Source: Cardinalis cardinalis
Lineage: Eukaryota > Chordata > Aves > Passeriformes > Cardinalidae
Direction: 5' to 3'
NCBI GenBank assembly: GCA_014549065.1
Contig: JACDOX010000015.1
Location: 8,028,139-8,092,138 of the forward strand
DNA: 64,000 bases
Shown: in pieces, positions 11,748-23,135 of the stretch
How positions within the stretch are numbered: the first letter of the stretch is position 1
Layout: each line of letters begins with the position of its first letter
Program-made: the position numbers and the translations under genes
Notes under the pieces: generated by a model
Database searches by the model: none
The model's input: the letters and a program-made list of their open reading frames with translations, nothing else
Told to the model about the DNA's origin: nothing

Positions 11748-12290
11748 TGGTTCCTCAGCTGATTCTTGGCNGTGCTGCAGAGCAGTTTCTTTGTTCTTCC
11801 AGGAGAATCACATTGTCAGGATAAACAGCAGAAGGGAAAAGGTTATAACACAGTTGGGAATGTCACCATTCCTTCCCCCAAAAAGGGTGTNTAGGGATTA
11901 GNGTGCTTTGAATGAACCCAGCTGAGTCTGCTGAGCCTGTGGCCACTTGCACTGTGGCAGCTGTGCTCTCTGCAGGGAGTGCAAGTGGGGAAATCAAGGT
12001 GAGAGTGCATGTCAGTGTGAAGTGATCCATTTCCACAGAAAACAGGACTGTCCTCCTTTAGCTGTGTGGAATTTTAGGAGGTACANGTGAGTGCATGTAG
12101 ATCTGTAGAAGCTTTCACCTTTCCTAGCAATGTTGTGCTGTTGTTGAACTACCTATTCTGAAAACTTGCACCGTGGATTTTACAGTGCAAAGAGAGAATT
12201 NAATTACCAGGAAAAGGAAGGCCAGAGATGGAATTTGAGTCATGAAGAGATGGTGACCTTATANGCCACAGTGAGTGCAGTCTCAACAGG
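11748..12290 (+). repeat. Left copy of an inverted 543-bp repeat
   Basis: This stretch aligns along its whole length with the reverse complement of 19067-19610. Shared landmarks in order are gagaatcacattgtcagg, acacagttgggaat, tttgaatgaacccagctgag, gtggccacttgcactgtggc, gtgaagtgatccatttcc and gtgagtgcagt. Similarity stops abruptly at both ends: outside, the two copies differ. The left copy runs from about TG to about CA, which would fit a solitary LTR, but no family was recognised and the other copy does not keep the TG. An interspersed repeat of unknown class is the safest call. Confidence 0.8.
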
Positions 12291-15200
12291 TTAAATTCAA
12301 TGCCAGTCTAAATGGAAGTGTTAGAGAAACAGCCACATGAATTAGGATAAATTATGGATCATGGTTTAAAGCAGGATACAGTGTTGGCATAGACTCTGCA
12401 GGACTTACACTGGCCTTGCAAAGTTGTTGGCGTGTTTTTCAAGGGCCAGAGTAACACAGAGCAGGGTTTATCTACCTCATAGAAAGGGATAGAGCTGAAC
12501 AAGAAAATAAAAATCCACCATCAGTGTATAGTTTGATTTGGAGGTTTTTTTTTTCTGTAGAAGAACGTTGAGAAAAGCAGATGAAACTCCAGAGAGGTAA
12601 GTAATTTAAAGAAACCTGAGGCAAAGACTGTGTGTCTGAGATATACATCAATCCTCCAAAGGAGTGTTGAGGGAAGAGGCAAGCTCTGAGCTGATCTGGT
12701 GAATCTGTAGGAAGATAAATTGCTCTTTTCTTAGTCACTGAGCTACATGGGTAGGTGTATTTGTCATCCCTGTCTGATGCTCCTATATTTAGCTTTCACT
12801 CAAGCACAAGGACTGTCAGTCTAATCTCCCTGATCTGTGACTTAAATGCCTTGGGGCAACAGAGGTGGCTGTTCCCTCTGCTGAGAGAGCTGCAGGACAA
12901 GGACAGGACCTTCCTAGTGATCCCCCCTTCAGGAGAGGGGAGTCACTCCCTTAACATGGCTGTGAGAGATGGGGAAATCCTGGCAGATGTTTCTTGACAC
13001 ATGGATGAGCTTGTGGATGTTTCTCTCTCTCAGGGCAAGGGCTTGGAGGGCTGAGCTTGGGTGCTGCTGCTCACTGCTGGTTTTGCCATTAAACTGGTGA
13101 GAGGGCAGGGGTTGAGGTGAGCTGGCCAGGAGTGAGCTGCACACACCATGAGCTGTCCTGAGGCGTCATGGCCTTCACTCCTTCACCCCAGCAATTCCCT
13201 CCCTCACAGGGAGGCACCCTGGGGAAACAGAGAAGTGGGGCTGCCACCTGGTTCAGGGAAGGAAGGAGGTGAAGTGTGTGGTTGAAGTGCTGGAATTCAT
13301 TTCCTTCTGTGCTCCAAAAAGTGCAGAGGCTGGTTTTTGCTCTGAAAAACTGCAATCAAAACTTCTTTGCTCATGGTGAGATGAGTTCATGACTTTTTCA
13401 TGTCATGCTTATGAAACTTCTCTCTGGGCCAGTCAGAGGGATGAGCCCCACGTGTTCCACAGACCCATCAGTGGGATGGTTTTCTTTGCCCCTCCTGTAT
13501 TTGTTCTTCATGTTATATGGGGAACCAAAGAGGATTTTCAAGTATTTAACTTCTTTCATTTTGTTTTTTTCCTAAACACAGCATACAGCACCCAAGGGTA
13601 CCTTTCTCTGTGTGCTTGAAGAAGGAAGGGTACAGCTGTTGGCAGTATTTCAACATTTACAAAGCTCACTCTTTTTTTGATCTCTTAATAGCAAAAATCT
13701 AGCATGCATAATCAGGACCAGCACAGAGGATACATATGTACCTGGGGTTTTCTTCATCTATCTTTAATCAGGGCAGAAAGGCCACTTTTAAAAGACAGGA
13801 AAGTAGATAAGATTTTATTAAAATTCTTGTTGCAGACAGTATCTTCCACAGCACGTATTTCAAGAGATCACAGAACATAGCTGCAGGGAGTTCCTCTCTA
13901 GTTGAAGATGTTAGCTCTGTCTTGAACGACTTTCGCCTGGTCTTNACAGCAGTTGTGCAAACACCCTCCTCCTGCCCACCTGCCAGGTAAGATGGGAATT
14001 GAACAGGCACACTTTACATCTGATTATTTGACATGTTCTCTGAGGAATAGATACTGCTTGAATTTTATTTATAAAGGAGAAGGAGGTAGAAAATATGCTG
14101 NGGAAAAAACACAAAGTGATTGCTGGTGATGGCAATTCCTAAAATGAGAGTAGTTTCTGAAGCTAATACATTGGTAGTGATGCTCCATAGAGTGTCAGTG
14201 CTGCAGGATGAGGGAAGGGAAGCACAGTCCTTAGTACCTTAGGAGCTTCCAGAGGGTTATGTGGCTGCTTCTGGAGTGCTTCACATTCCATATGGATGCT
14301 TTCAGCTGACGGACAGGAACAACAGCAGAACAATCCATCTAGAGATGGGTGTACAGCAACAGTGTTGTGAAGCACCATACCCCAGAGTGGAATCAGAAGG
14401 GAGAGGACTTCTTATATCCTTCCTCTGTGCTTATGTGTGTGAAAACATTCCTTGATTTTATTACCTTATATTTTCATATTAAAATGCAAGTGTTTGTCTT
14501 AATTTTACTGCAGTTTTCAAGTTACTCTTTTTTCAATTTATTTGAACTGAGACAGTTCTCATTTTTTTTCCTCTGTTTCTCTGCTATAACAATATAGTCT
14601 CGTGATTGTGTGACAACTGTAAATACAGTTACATTTAATTTAGCTCTTCTAGGGCAGTTTCACACAGTTCCTGTATTTATCTCAGGCAAGTATTGACCTA
14701 CAGTCAACTTGAGTTGGCTCCCTTTTGGTAAAAGCTTTCCCAGGTCAGGATCATTTCAATAACTAGTTTTAATATAATCTGAACTAGTTTTTGTCTGAAG
14801 TAAATGAAAAAGCTACCACAAATTTTCTTGAAATTTGGAGATAAGGAGATAATTCTTTAGGGCTACATTATCTGCTCCAAGAAGCAGTTAAGTGTTTATA
14901 GTTTGCAATAAAATATTTTTATTATATAATATTTTCTTTACAGTCTCTCTAAACACANGAAGGATTATCTGTGCAGTCCCATTGTATGCATTAGTGCTTG
15001 ATGCATGTAATGTGATCTGATAATAGAAGACTTGGCCAGAATAGCAAAGTATTCGAGATACTGGACATGGTCTTCAGTTCTTTTGTTCTCTTTTATTTAG
15101 TGCTGGAGATTAAAACGAGATGGATTGTGTATTTTAGCTTTTTGTTGATTAGTGGTTTATAGGATTGGAATAAAAAGGAGAAGTTTTGGCACTAGCAAGC

Positions 15201-17759
15201 ATTTGCAGGAAAATGACCTTTGACTTGTTTGGTTTTCTCAGATATTGGATGAATATTAGAGAATGAGGGAAATTTGTCTAGGACTAAACTACAAAGGTGG
15301 CTGCCATGTGGTTTTCTATCATTTAGTGTCAGGAAAAATTGATGTGAGATAGGAGAGAACTTGAAATTAGCAATTCTGCTTTTATTGCACTTCATAGGAA
15401 GGTTCTTATTCCCTTGGATATAGCAAAGAAGCCACATTTGACAATGCACCCCTTCTGTTTCACAGAATTTGTTAGATACAAGACAGTTGAAAAATTACTT
15501 GCTAAACAAGTGAGGAGATCTTAGAGCAGCAAAGCAACTTNCTGGCTCCCTGCTTACTCCCAGTTCTTAACAGCTTGGTGTGATGGCTGTCACATTGTTC
15601 TAATAATTGTTATTGTAACTTAAGCTCAGCCAGTACACTGAGTTATTTAGGTTGGTATTTTGACTGAACAGTGTGCAGAATTGATGAGCTAAGAAAGTCA
15701 TGAACCAGCATAATGAACACCACACAGGGAAAAATAAAAAGTGTGATTAAGACAGCNATGAATAGAAGAAAAGGAACACTGCCTCCCAGTCTGTTCCTTG
15801 GGTGTGATTTCCCCAGAGCAGGGAGGAAGAACATCAGCAAGGTGAGATCACTGTGCCCAAGGGCACAGCAGCCAGGCATTTTTGGAGTTGATGAGTGAGG
15901 AGTGAGCTAAGCAGGCTGCAGAACCAAGGAAACAGGCCAGAGGCTACAGCATTCTTATTGTTTTGGGGGAGTGGTGTTGAATAAAAGACAATCCCAAAAA
16001 TCATCCAGGTGGAGTCAGCAGAATTGGACCAGTGATGTAGACCTCAGTGGATGGAAACTCTCCTGTGGAGAGCAGTGTCTTCTCCAAACCACCTCAGTGC
16101 AGGTCTGCTAGTGCAGCTTGGCCATCAGACTGCTAGGAAAACAAGTCTTAAGATATTTCTGACCTGCAGCTCAAAATCTATTACAAGTTTCACACATCCA
16201 GACCTTCCTCTTGGGCTGGAAGTGCTGCAGGTGGACTGTTTTGACCTCATCAGTCTGCAGGTTTCTGTCCTCCACCCTGGCTTCCTGCTGATAAGCTGCC
16301 ATGTTGGTCATACCACAATCTCGTGTCCTGCCTGAGGCTGATCACAGCACGTGCTTTATTAAGTCAAACTCCTGGCACTTTTTGCTGTTTCCTACTTGTA
16401 TGTCAGGATGGGTTTTATAAGTTTTGTTCCATTTCCTAAAGCCTTAAACAGCATTCCAAGTTTATCTTGCCAGCAGTCTCTGTGTGGCCTGAGGCTCATG
16501 CTGCACTTGAGTGCTTATGCCTTCTTCCAGTGGTGTTTTCCCTCTTGATGCCAGATCACTTCTCTTACTTTGCCTAAGGCCATTCTTGGCCTGCCCTTGC
16601 CAGTGCCTACAGCCTGGTGCCAGGCTGTGCTCCCAAGCAGCAGCTGCAGGATCTGTTGCCAGCTCACAGCCCAGAGGTGAAGGAGAGGTAACTGCAGAAA
16701 TTTTTCCTTGCTGCGTCACTTCACTGCTGCTCTTGGCTTGCCTGGTCTGACACGTTCTGTGTCATCTCAGTGGCATGTTTTGTGTCATGGGTGGTTTCTC
16801 TAGAGCTGCGATTCCAAGGCTGAGACAGGATCATTTTTTGGTCACGTGGTCACATGGCCTTCCCAGGGCCTCCCCAGTGAACACAGCCAGCTTTGAGATG
16901 TGATTTCCCAGAATGGTCACCAGGGCTGCACAGAGCCCAGCNCTCAGTTTTCTGGCAGAACTAAAAAAGGGCAAGAATTAAAAATCTGAAGCCTGAGGAA
17001 AAGCAGGGGTGGCCAGCCTCTCTTGCAAAGTGGTGCATCTTCCAATTCTGCTACCATTTAATGTCCTGTTAGGATTTGTCTCAGCATTTGCACTGGTGTT
17101 TCAGCAACTGAGTGTTTCTATAAGACTTGACACCTAGGTCAGAAATGCAATTCCAGTGGCTTCACCGCCTTTTAGCACAGAAATAAGTCCATGCCATTGC
17201 CATCTCAGTGGGCCCTTGGCTGGGCAGANAAGTTTTGGTCCCATCCAACCCTCAAAGAAAGGGGAGTTAAACTTGTGCAGCCCAATGTAAAAGTTTAACA
17301 GCATCTGCATCCCATCCTTATGTCCCTTTTCACTGTAATCTGTGACTCGTGGGGCTGCAGGCTGAGAACTTATGGCACAGCATGGACGCTGACCTGGGTA
17401 TTCTCTGTCAGCAGATCAAACCAGAAGAACTAAAAAAATCCCATAAAATCAAATAAAAACCTAAGTAGTTTTTTAGCTCATGGTGAACAATTGTGAATGC
17501 TGGATGTGCACCATGACTCTAAGCAAACTCTGATTGTTACTATATTATTATTAACCACTAATTACTAATTTTTTGCAACTAGATGTCTATCTTCTAGGTA
17601 ACTGAATTAAGTAAAAAAAGATTAATCTTTCCTCTGAGGTATATTAATTGACATGTAACTGCCAAAAAACAATTTACAAATTAGCCATTTAGCAAAGTAG
17701 AACATTGCTTGGGTATTTTTCCAGTCCAAAGACCTAATATCTTGATTAGATATTAACAC
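12291..17759. other. Intergenic spacer between the inverted copies, no gene seen
   Basis: About 5.5 kb without recognisable exons. The stretch 12850-13300 and parts of 16050-16960 are GC-richer than the surroundings and may be old repeats, but I could not assign them. Only short open frames occur. Confidence 0.5.
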
Positions 17760-18660
17760 TGCTCTCTCCTCACCACTGAGCCAGTTCCATAGTCAGAGAA
17801 GGCTGCCAGGTTGATCAAGTGTGATAAATCTGTGGTGACTACTCCTGACTGCCTGTTTGACCTTCATATATCTGGAAATAGCTTCCANATCTATTTGCTC
17901 CACCACTTCCAGGGACTCAGGTGAGGCTGGCCAGCCTCTAGTTTTCCATCTCCTTTTTTTCCCATTCTTGAAGTCAGAAGTGACATTTGCTTATTTCCTC
18001 TCCTCAAGAACCTTCCNCTTCATTGTCATAACCTTTCTAAGGTTATCAAGTGTCCTCAAACTCCATCAAGCAGTTCCCTCAGCTCTTGAGAGTGCAACCC
18101 ATCAGGTTCCAGGGATTTGTCAGGGTCTGGTTTATTTAAATATTCCCTAACCTGATCCTTTTCCAGTGACAGGAAGTCTTNATTGCCTTGCATCTTACAA
18201 TGGCCTCAAGTACCTGGGGTTCCTAAAGGNGAATACAATCAGTGAAGACTGAGACAAAGGTGGCATTGTCAGCTTTCCCATGTTGTCACTAAATGTCCTG
18301 CCTTGGGCCCACCTTTTCTCTGGTCACCCTTTGGCTGCNTAGTTACCTTAGAAACCTTTCTTGTTGAACCTTCATATCCCTCTGTAAATTCAATTTCAGT
18401 GGGCCTTGCCTTTCATAACAACATACCTGCATATTCTGACAGTATCTCTAAATTCCTCCTGGGGCATCTATCCCTTCTCCCACCTCTTGAATACTTTTTG
18501 TGCTTAATTCTTACCTGGAGTTACTTGTTCATCCATGCAGGCCTCCTTCCTCTGCTTGATCTCTTCCTTGTTGGAAGGGACAGTTCTTGAGATCAGAGAA
18601 GGTGATCCTCAAAAATGGGTCAAAAATACATGGAGGTTTCTTAAGAGCTTCATTATTTTT
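17760..18660 (-). mobile_element. CR1 LINE fragment, antisense (ORF2 linker and N-terminal RT)
   Basis: Read on the minus strand, broken frames give ORF2 peptides of CR1: a RRPAWMNK-like stretch near 18530-18560, EEFRDTVRICRYVVMKGKAH-like sequence, a PDG-containing stretch near 18090, then ANVTSDFKNGKK near 17965. The last corresponds to the ANVTPIFKKGKK type motif of CR1 reverse transcriptase. Stops and frameshifts are frequent, so it is inactive. The order runs from the region after the endonuclease into the start of the RT, with the rest missing. The upper limit is approximate. Confidence 0.8.
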
Positions 18661-19066
18661 GATGGATGATCTAGCTAGGCAGTCACCTCAGCTCTTGTGA
18701 AACAACATAAATAAAGGCTCACCAGAGCTTCCAGAATGCCTGCAGGAAGACTGTGTGTTGGACTTGATTCTGAGACACCTGTGAGAGGTCTCACAATTGG
18801 CCACACACAACAGTGTTTTCCTTTCTCAAGATCAAACAAGCTCCACAAATCCTGGGTTTAGAGAANAGGATCTCACCTCTAGTTAGCAAGCTGCAGCTTT
18901 GCTGTAGTTCTCCAAGACAATTCTTTTCCCTCAGGCCATCATCTGTGCGACTCTTTAACAGCCCTTTGTCTCACCCAGTTCTCTGGGCATGTCAGAGTTC
19001 TGCAGCAGGAGGTGGTCACTGTAAATGAGCCTGGGACACCTGACCATGGGTCAAGCAAGGCAGAGC
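18661..19066. other. Intergenic, unassigned
   Basis: About 400 bp between the CR1 fragment and the right repeat copy. I could not follow CR1 similarity into it and saw no gene. Confidence 0.4.
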
Positions 19067-19610
19067 CTGTTGGGACTGCACTCACTGTAGTCCATCAAGT
19101 CACCATCCCTTCATTACTCAAGTTCCATCTCTGTCTTTCCTTTTTCTGGTAATTCAATTCTNTCTTTGCACTGTGAACAAAAGCTCTTGTCAAATCTACG
19201 GGCAAGCTTTTGGAATAGATGCCAACAGCAACACAACACTGCTAGGAAAGGTCAAAGCAGGATCTACATGCACTCATCTGTATCTCCTAAAACTCCGCCC
19301 AGCTAAAGAAGGACAGTCCNGTCTTTTCTGGAAATGGATCACTTCACACNNACATGCACTCTNACCTTGATTTCNTCACTTGCACTCCCTGCAGAGAGCA
19401 CAGCTGCCACAGTGCAAGTGGCCACAGGCTCAGCAGGACTCAGCTGGGTTCATTCAAAGCACCCTAATCCCTCCACACATCCTCTTTGGAGAAGGAANGG
19501 TGAAATTCCCAACTGTGTTATATCCTTTGCTGTTCAACCTGACAATGTGATTCTCTTGGAAGAACAGAGCAGGTGCTCTGNAGCACTGCCAACAATCAGT
19601 TAAGGAACCG
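19067..19610 (-). repeat. Right copy of the inverted 543-bp repeat
   Basis: Reverse-complement partner of 11748-12290, about equal in length and by eye roughly 80-85% identical, with small indels and several Ns. Beyond 19610 and below 19067 the two copies share nothing obvious. This copy lies directly beyond the antisense CR1 region and in the same orientation as it. Confidence 0.8.
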
Positions 19611-21849
19611 GGGCTGACATTCCCCTCATCTTTTGGCAACCTCTCTGCCCAGGGAGTATCAGCTGGCACAGCTCACAGATGTTGGGTGTAGGTCACTGAC
19701 ACTTTGAAAAGAAGGAGAGACAGAGGCTGAAGCTCCAAAGGAGTCTGGGCACTCCAAGCATCACCTGCCTTGGAAGAGTCTCCCTCTCCTGAGACCCTCA
19801 CCAGTTTCATTTCTGTTGNCCAGCTCCTCTTTCAGCCTCATCCAGAGTGCTTTATGGGTGGCCCTTAATGATGAAGGCCCTAAGCAGGGCCTTGAAGCTC
19901 TGCCACATGNTCAGTCTCTGCCCAATACTGACCTTCCTTCCCCCTTCTTTCAAGCACCAGCTCAGGAACAAAGTGATACTTTCTTGCAGCTTCTTTGTTT
20001 TTCATCATCTTCCTGGTCTTCAAACATATTCCTCCGTGTTCAAACTTTATCTTCTGCCACCATCTACCCACAGCACAACCAAAAACCATTCCAGCTCCCA
20101 GATGCCCTCCCAGGTAGATGATATTTCCTCCCATCTTGATGTATGTGCATGACTTATCTTGCTCAAAGCAGAATTATTCTACCTGCAGCAGGCAGAGGAA
20201 AAGGGGGAACAGGTTTTCTTCTGGCTTGCTCCTTTCCTTTCTTGCTGCTGTTTCCACTGGTCTAGAAATTGACCCTGAATTCTTTAAAGGAGGCCTAAGC
20301 TTATTCAGCAGATATGGAGAGTCCATTGCCTTCACGAGCACCAGTTGAANGCATCAGAAAGGTCATGCTGACAGCCTGTAGGGCTGCTGTCTAGCTGTTG
20401 GAGACTTTAACAGGCTGTGAGGGCAGGAACTCTTTCCAACAAGTGCNGTCAATGTTCCTTCTCATGTATGGGATGCTGTGAGGTACAGAACGTTAAACAT
20501 CACCTTCCTCTGTTAAATGCCACTTTGCTATTTGGGTTCCAAAACTCCCTGCTTTATANTGCTGCAAGCCCAGAACTCATGTCCGTTAAGTCAGCCAAGG
20601 CCATCATTCTTCTCTGCTTGCAAGGAAATCACTTACTGGGACATAGCTTTGCCAGTTATGTTTTCAGAGGCACTTTTGTTGCTTCCAAGCTTATGTTCTG
20701 GGATGCACAGCCTGGGTCTGTTGTTGAGCTATTAGAAATGCTGCAATCAGTTCTTCCCTGGAAATGAATTCTAAGCTTGAGTTCTCTGCCCTCAGGCAGA
20801 GAATCTGCTGCCTGTTGNATCATTCCAGGGATGTGCATGTGTTGCAGCTCTCTGAGCATCTCCACTGGGTTTCTTCTTCTATTGTTGATATCTCTTATTC
20901 AGGTGTTATTCCTATGTGTTCTGTTACTGGTTTCTCTGGAAGTGGTACCACTTGTTCTTTTGTCCTTCACCCTTCTGTTTGTGCAGTGAGTAATTTCTGA
21001 ACATCANTGTGTAATTTACTTGGGATCACTTTTCTAATCCAAGGATGCCATTCAGAATTCTGTATTCTAACATACAAAGTGATTATCAGGTGTATGCAGT
21101 TAATAGCATACAGTTTTGATTTTTTAGAATGAAAAAAAAATTTTTATTTAAAAAAACCAAAGTAAATCAACAGTGTAATGTTAAAAAACAGTAATGTTAA
21201 AAAAAGGAAAATAACTTTTTTTTTGCCAGAAATATTTTCAAAAGCTGATTATTCTGTGAAAGAAAGTGTTAAATTTCTGAACAACTCTAGTAATCCTACT
21301 CAAATGGAACTTCAGTTTTGTTCTTTTTGGAGGGAGTCCCACAGAACCTAAAATGACCTTTCTGTAGAATTAAAAATTCTTCATCACATTCTTTTCATGT
21401 GATCTTGATTCCTTTTTTTCCTCTGAGTAGCACAGGGAAAAGAGTACAATGAATGAAGATGCTTTGAGATCTGTGCCAGAAATGTATGAAGGAAGTGGAA
21501 TGAGTTTCTTTGACATGTAACAGGAATTAGATATAATTTTTTCATTCTTTTGAAAAAAGTGTTTCCCTGCAGCAGATCCACAATGTTTGTTTGTTTACTT
21601 AGAAAATTTCATTGTGGATGTGTCAATACACACACAGTGTACTCCAGCAGCTGGAGTTACTACACTGTTTGTTTCTGCCTTCAGACACTGCTGGGTTTTG
21701 TTCAATAGCCTACAGTATAAATAAAAAAATATAAGTAGCAGCTCTGCAAAAAGGGTTTGGGGTTCCTGTGGACAAGTCATATATGAGGCAGCAAAGGGTC
21801 CTTGCAGTAGGCTGAGCTGTACTAGCAGGACAATTAGAGCCAGCAAACA
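19611..21849. other. Intergenic, unassigned, repeat-like
   Basis: Contains several medium open frames on both strands between about 19800 and 21000 but no domain I recognise. Near 21175-21207 there is a short tandem repeat (cagtaatgttaaaaaa-like, about two copies) next to A-runs. An old repeat is possible. Confidence 0.4.
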
Positions 21850-21965
21850 ACAGGGGAATGATTACTGTCCTCTACTCTGCACTTGTGGGACCACATTTGG
21901 AATTCTGTGCCACGTTTTGGGCCACTCAGACNAAGAGAGAGATTGACAATTTGAGGGGAGAACAT
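21850..21965 (+). mobile_element. CR1 LINE 3' fragment
   Basis: The reading attactgtcctctactc, ccacatttggaattctgtg, ttttgggccactcag is the conserved CR1 ORF2 3' segment (CR1 consensus type CTCTACTCAGCACTTGTGAGG, then TTTTGGGCCCCTCA). It is about 115 bp, in + orientation, and lacks the CR1 3' tail. Confidence 0.8.
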
Positions 21966-22800
21966 AAAATTGATTTCTGTTGGAGTCACAGGAATTGGAA
22001 GTAGAAGAAATTGCTTGGACTATCCCACAANCCCTATTTTTACCTTCATTTCATTTAGAAGGTGCAGTGCAGGGTACAAACTAAGTTCATATGACCAGGA
22101 GCCAAAACAACTGTAGCACGTTCCTACAGGAAGTGTGTTCTTCCTTTGACGTACGGGGTGAATCAGGCACTTGAGTGACACNTTTAGCCTCAAGGTACTT
22201 GTGCAGCAGCGACTTCTCNGCTCATGCAGCTTCCCAGCAGCGACTGTCCCCAGTGACTGGCTTCACTGGGTTTTAGCCAGTTGCTTTGCTGATTTCGCTT
22301 TGCAGTTATAANTACAGTAAAAACAAATCTNATGACAACAGTAATAANAAATCTTATGACATCAGACCTAAANATTTATCAGATTTCTTTGAAAACAACT
22401 TCAGCCTCCTCACAGCTGATCTCCTACCCGATCCTCAAAGGAATCCATCTGGACAGAAGCTGAAGGTGCAGATTAGAATGCTGGAATGGAGGGGCAGGGG
22501 TGCTGCCGCTGCCTCGCCACCTGTTTTGGGAGACGCTGGGTGGGCAGGAGTCGCCTCTGAGGCCAGGTAAGCCGGAGCAGTTACCACCTTCTTCCCCGTG
22601 AAGGAAAAAGAGGAAATGAGGAAAAAGAGGACCACGCAGGTGCTNTCGCCGGGCTGGCCCTGAGCCTTGTGTCCCCTCTCTCCTCCCCGGGCCCAGAACG
22701 CGCCGCTGCTCTTGGCTTTTCCTTCAAGCATGAAGGGCTTTGCCATGCGGCCGGGCCGGCGCTGCCCGCGGCGCAAAGTGCAGGGGGCGGTGCCGGGGCT

Positions 22801-22832
22801 GCCCCTCACGGCCGCTGCCCCTCACGGCCGCT
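22801..22832 (+). repeat. Perfect 16-bp tandem duplication in the ASPG promoter
   Basis: The unit gcccctcacggccgct occurs twice head to tail (22801-22816 and 22817-22832), 140 bp upstream of the start codon within the CpG island. Confidence 0.9.
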
Positions 22833-22972
22833 CCCCGCGCTCGGGCGGGCCGGCGCGGCGGCTCTGCCCGCCCCCGGGGCAGCGGGAAGGGACGGCCCCG
22901 CCCCCGGCCTCCCGCCCTTTAAAACTCCCCGTTGTCCGGGCGGCCGGGAGGTAGCGGATCCTGCGTCGCGGG

Positions 22973-23135
22973 ATGGAGGTGGCGGCGGCACAGCCGCGCT
23001 CCCTGCGCAGAGCCCTGGCCGGGCCCCGGTCCCAGGAGCGCCCCGGCTGCCCCCCGGCCCCCTCCGCCAAGGCCGAGGCGCGGGTGCTGGTCATCAACAC
23101 GGGCGGCACCATCGGCATGGTGCAGGACGTCAAGG
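22973..23135 (+). CDS. ASPG: ASPG exon 1 (start codon, TGGTIG)
   Basis: This 163-nt first coding exon encodes an Arg/Pro/Ala-rich leader of about 36 residues (MEVAAAQPRSLRRALAGPRS...), then RVLVINTGGTIGMVQDVK with the first catalytic Thr46. The donor is caagg|gtgagg. The leader is 27 residues longer than in human ASPG. Confidence 0.95.

Noticed and set aside
19816..20767. Clustered medium-size open frames that might be a retroviral or LINE ORF1 remnant
   Set aside because: I could not find any gag, protease, polymerase or CR1 ORF1 motif in either strand, so I left the region unassigned.
9478..22900. Search for RD3L or another gene between TDRD9 and ASPG
   Set aside because: No exon resembling RD3L or any other known protein was seen; in human, as I recall, RD3L lies within TDRD9 further upstream.
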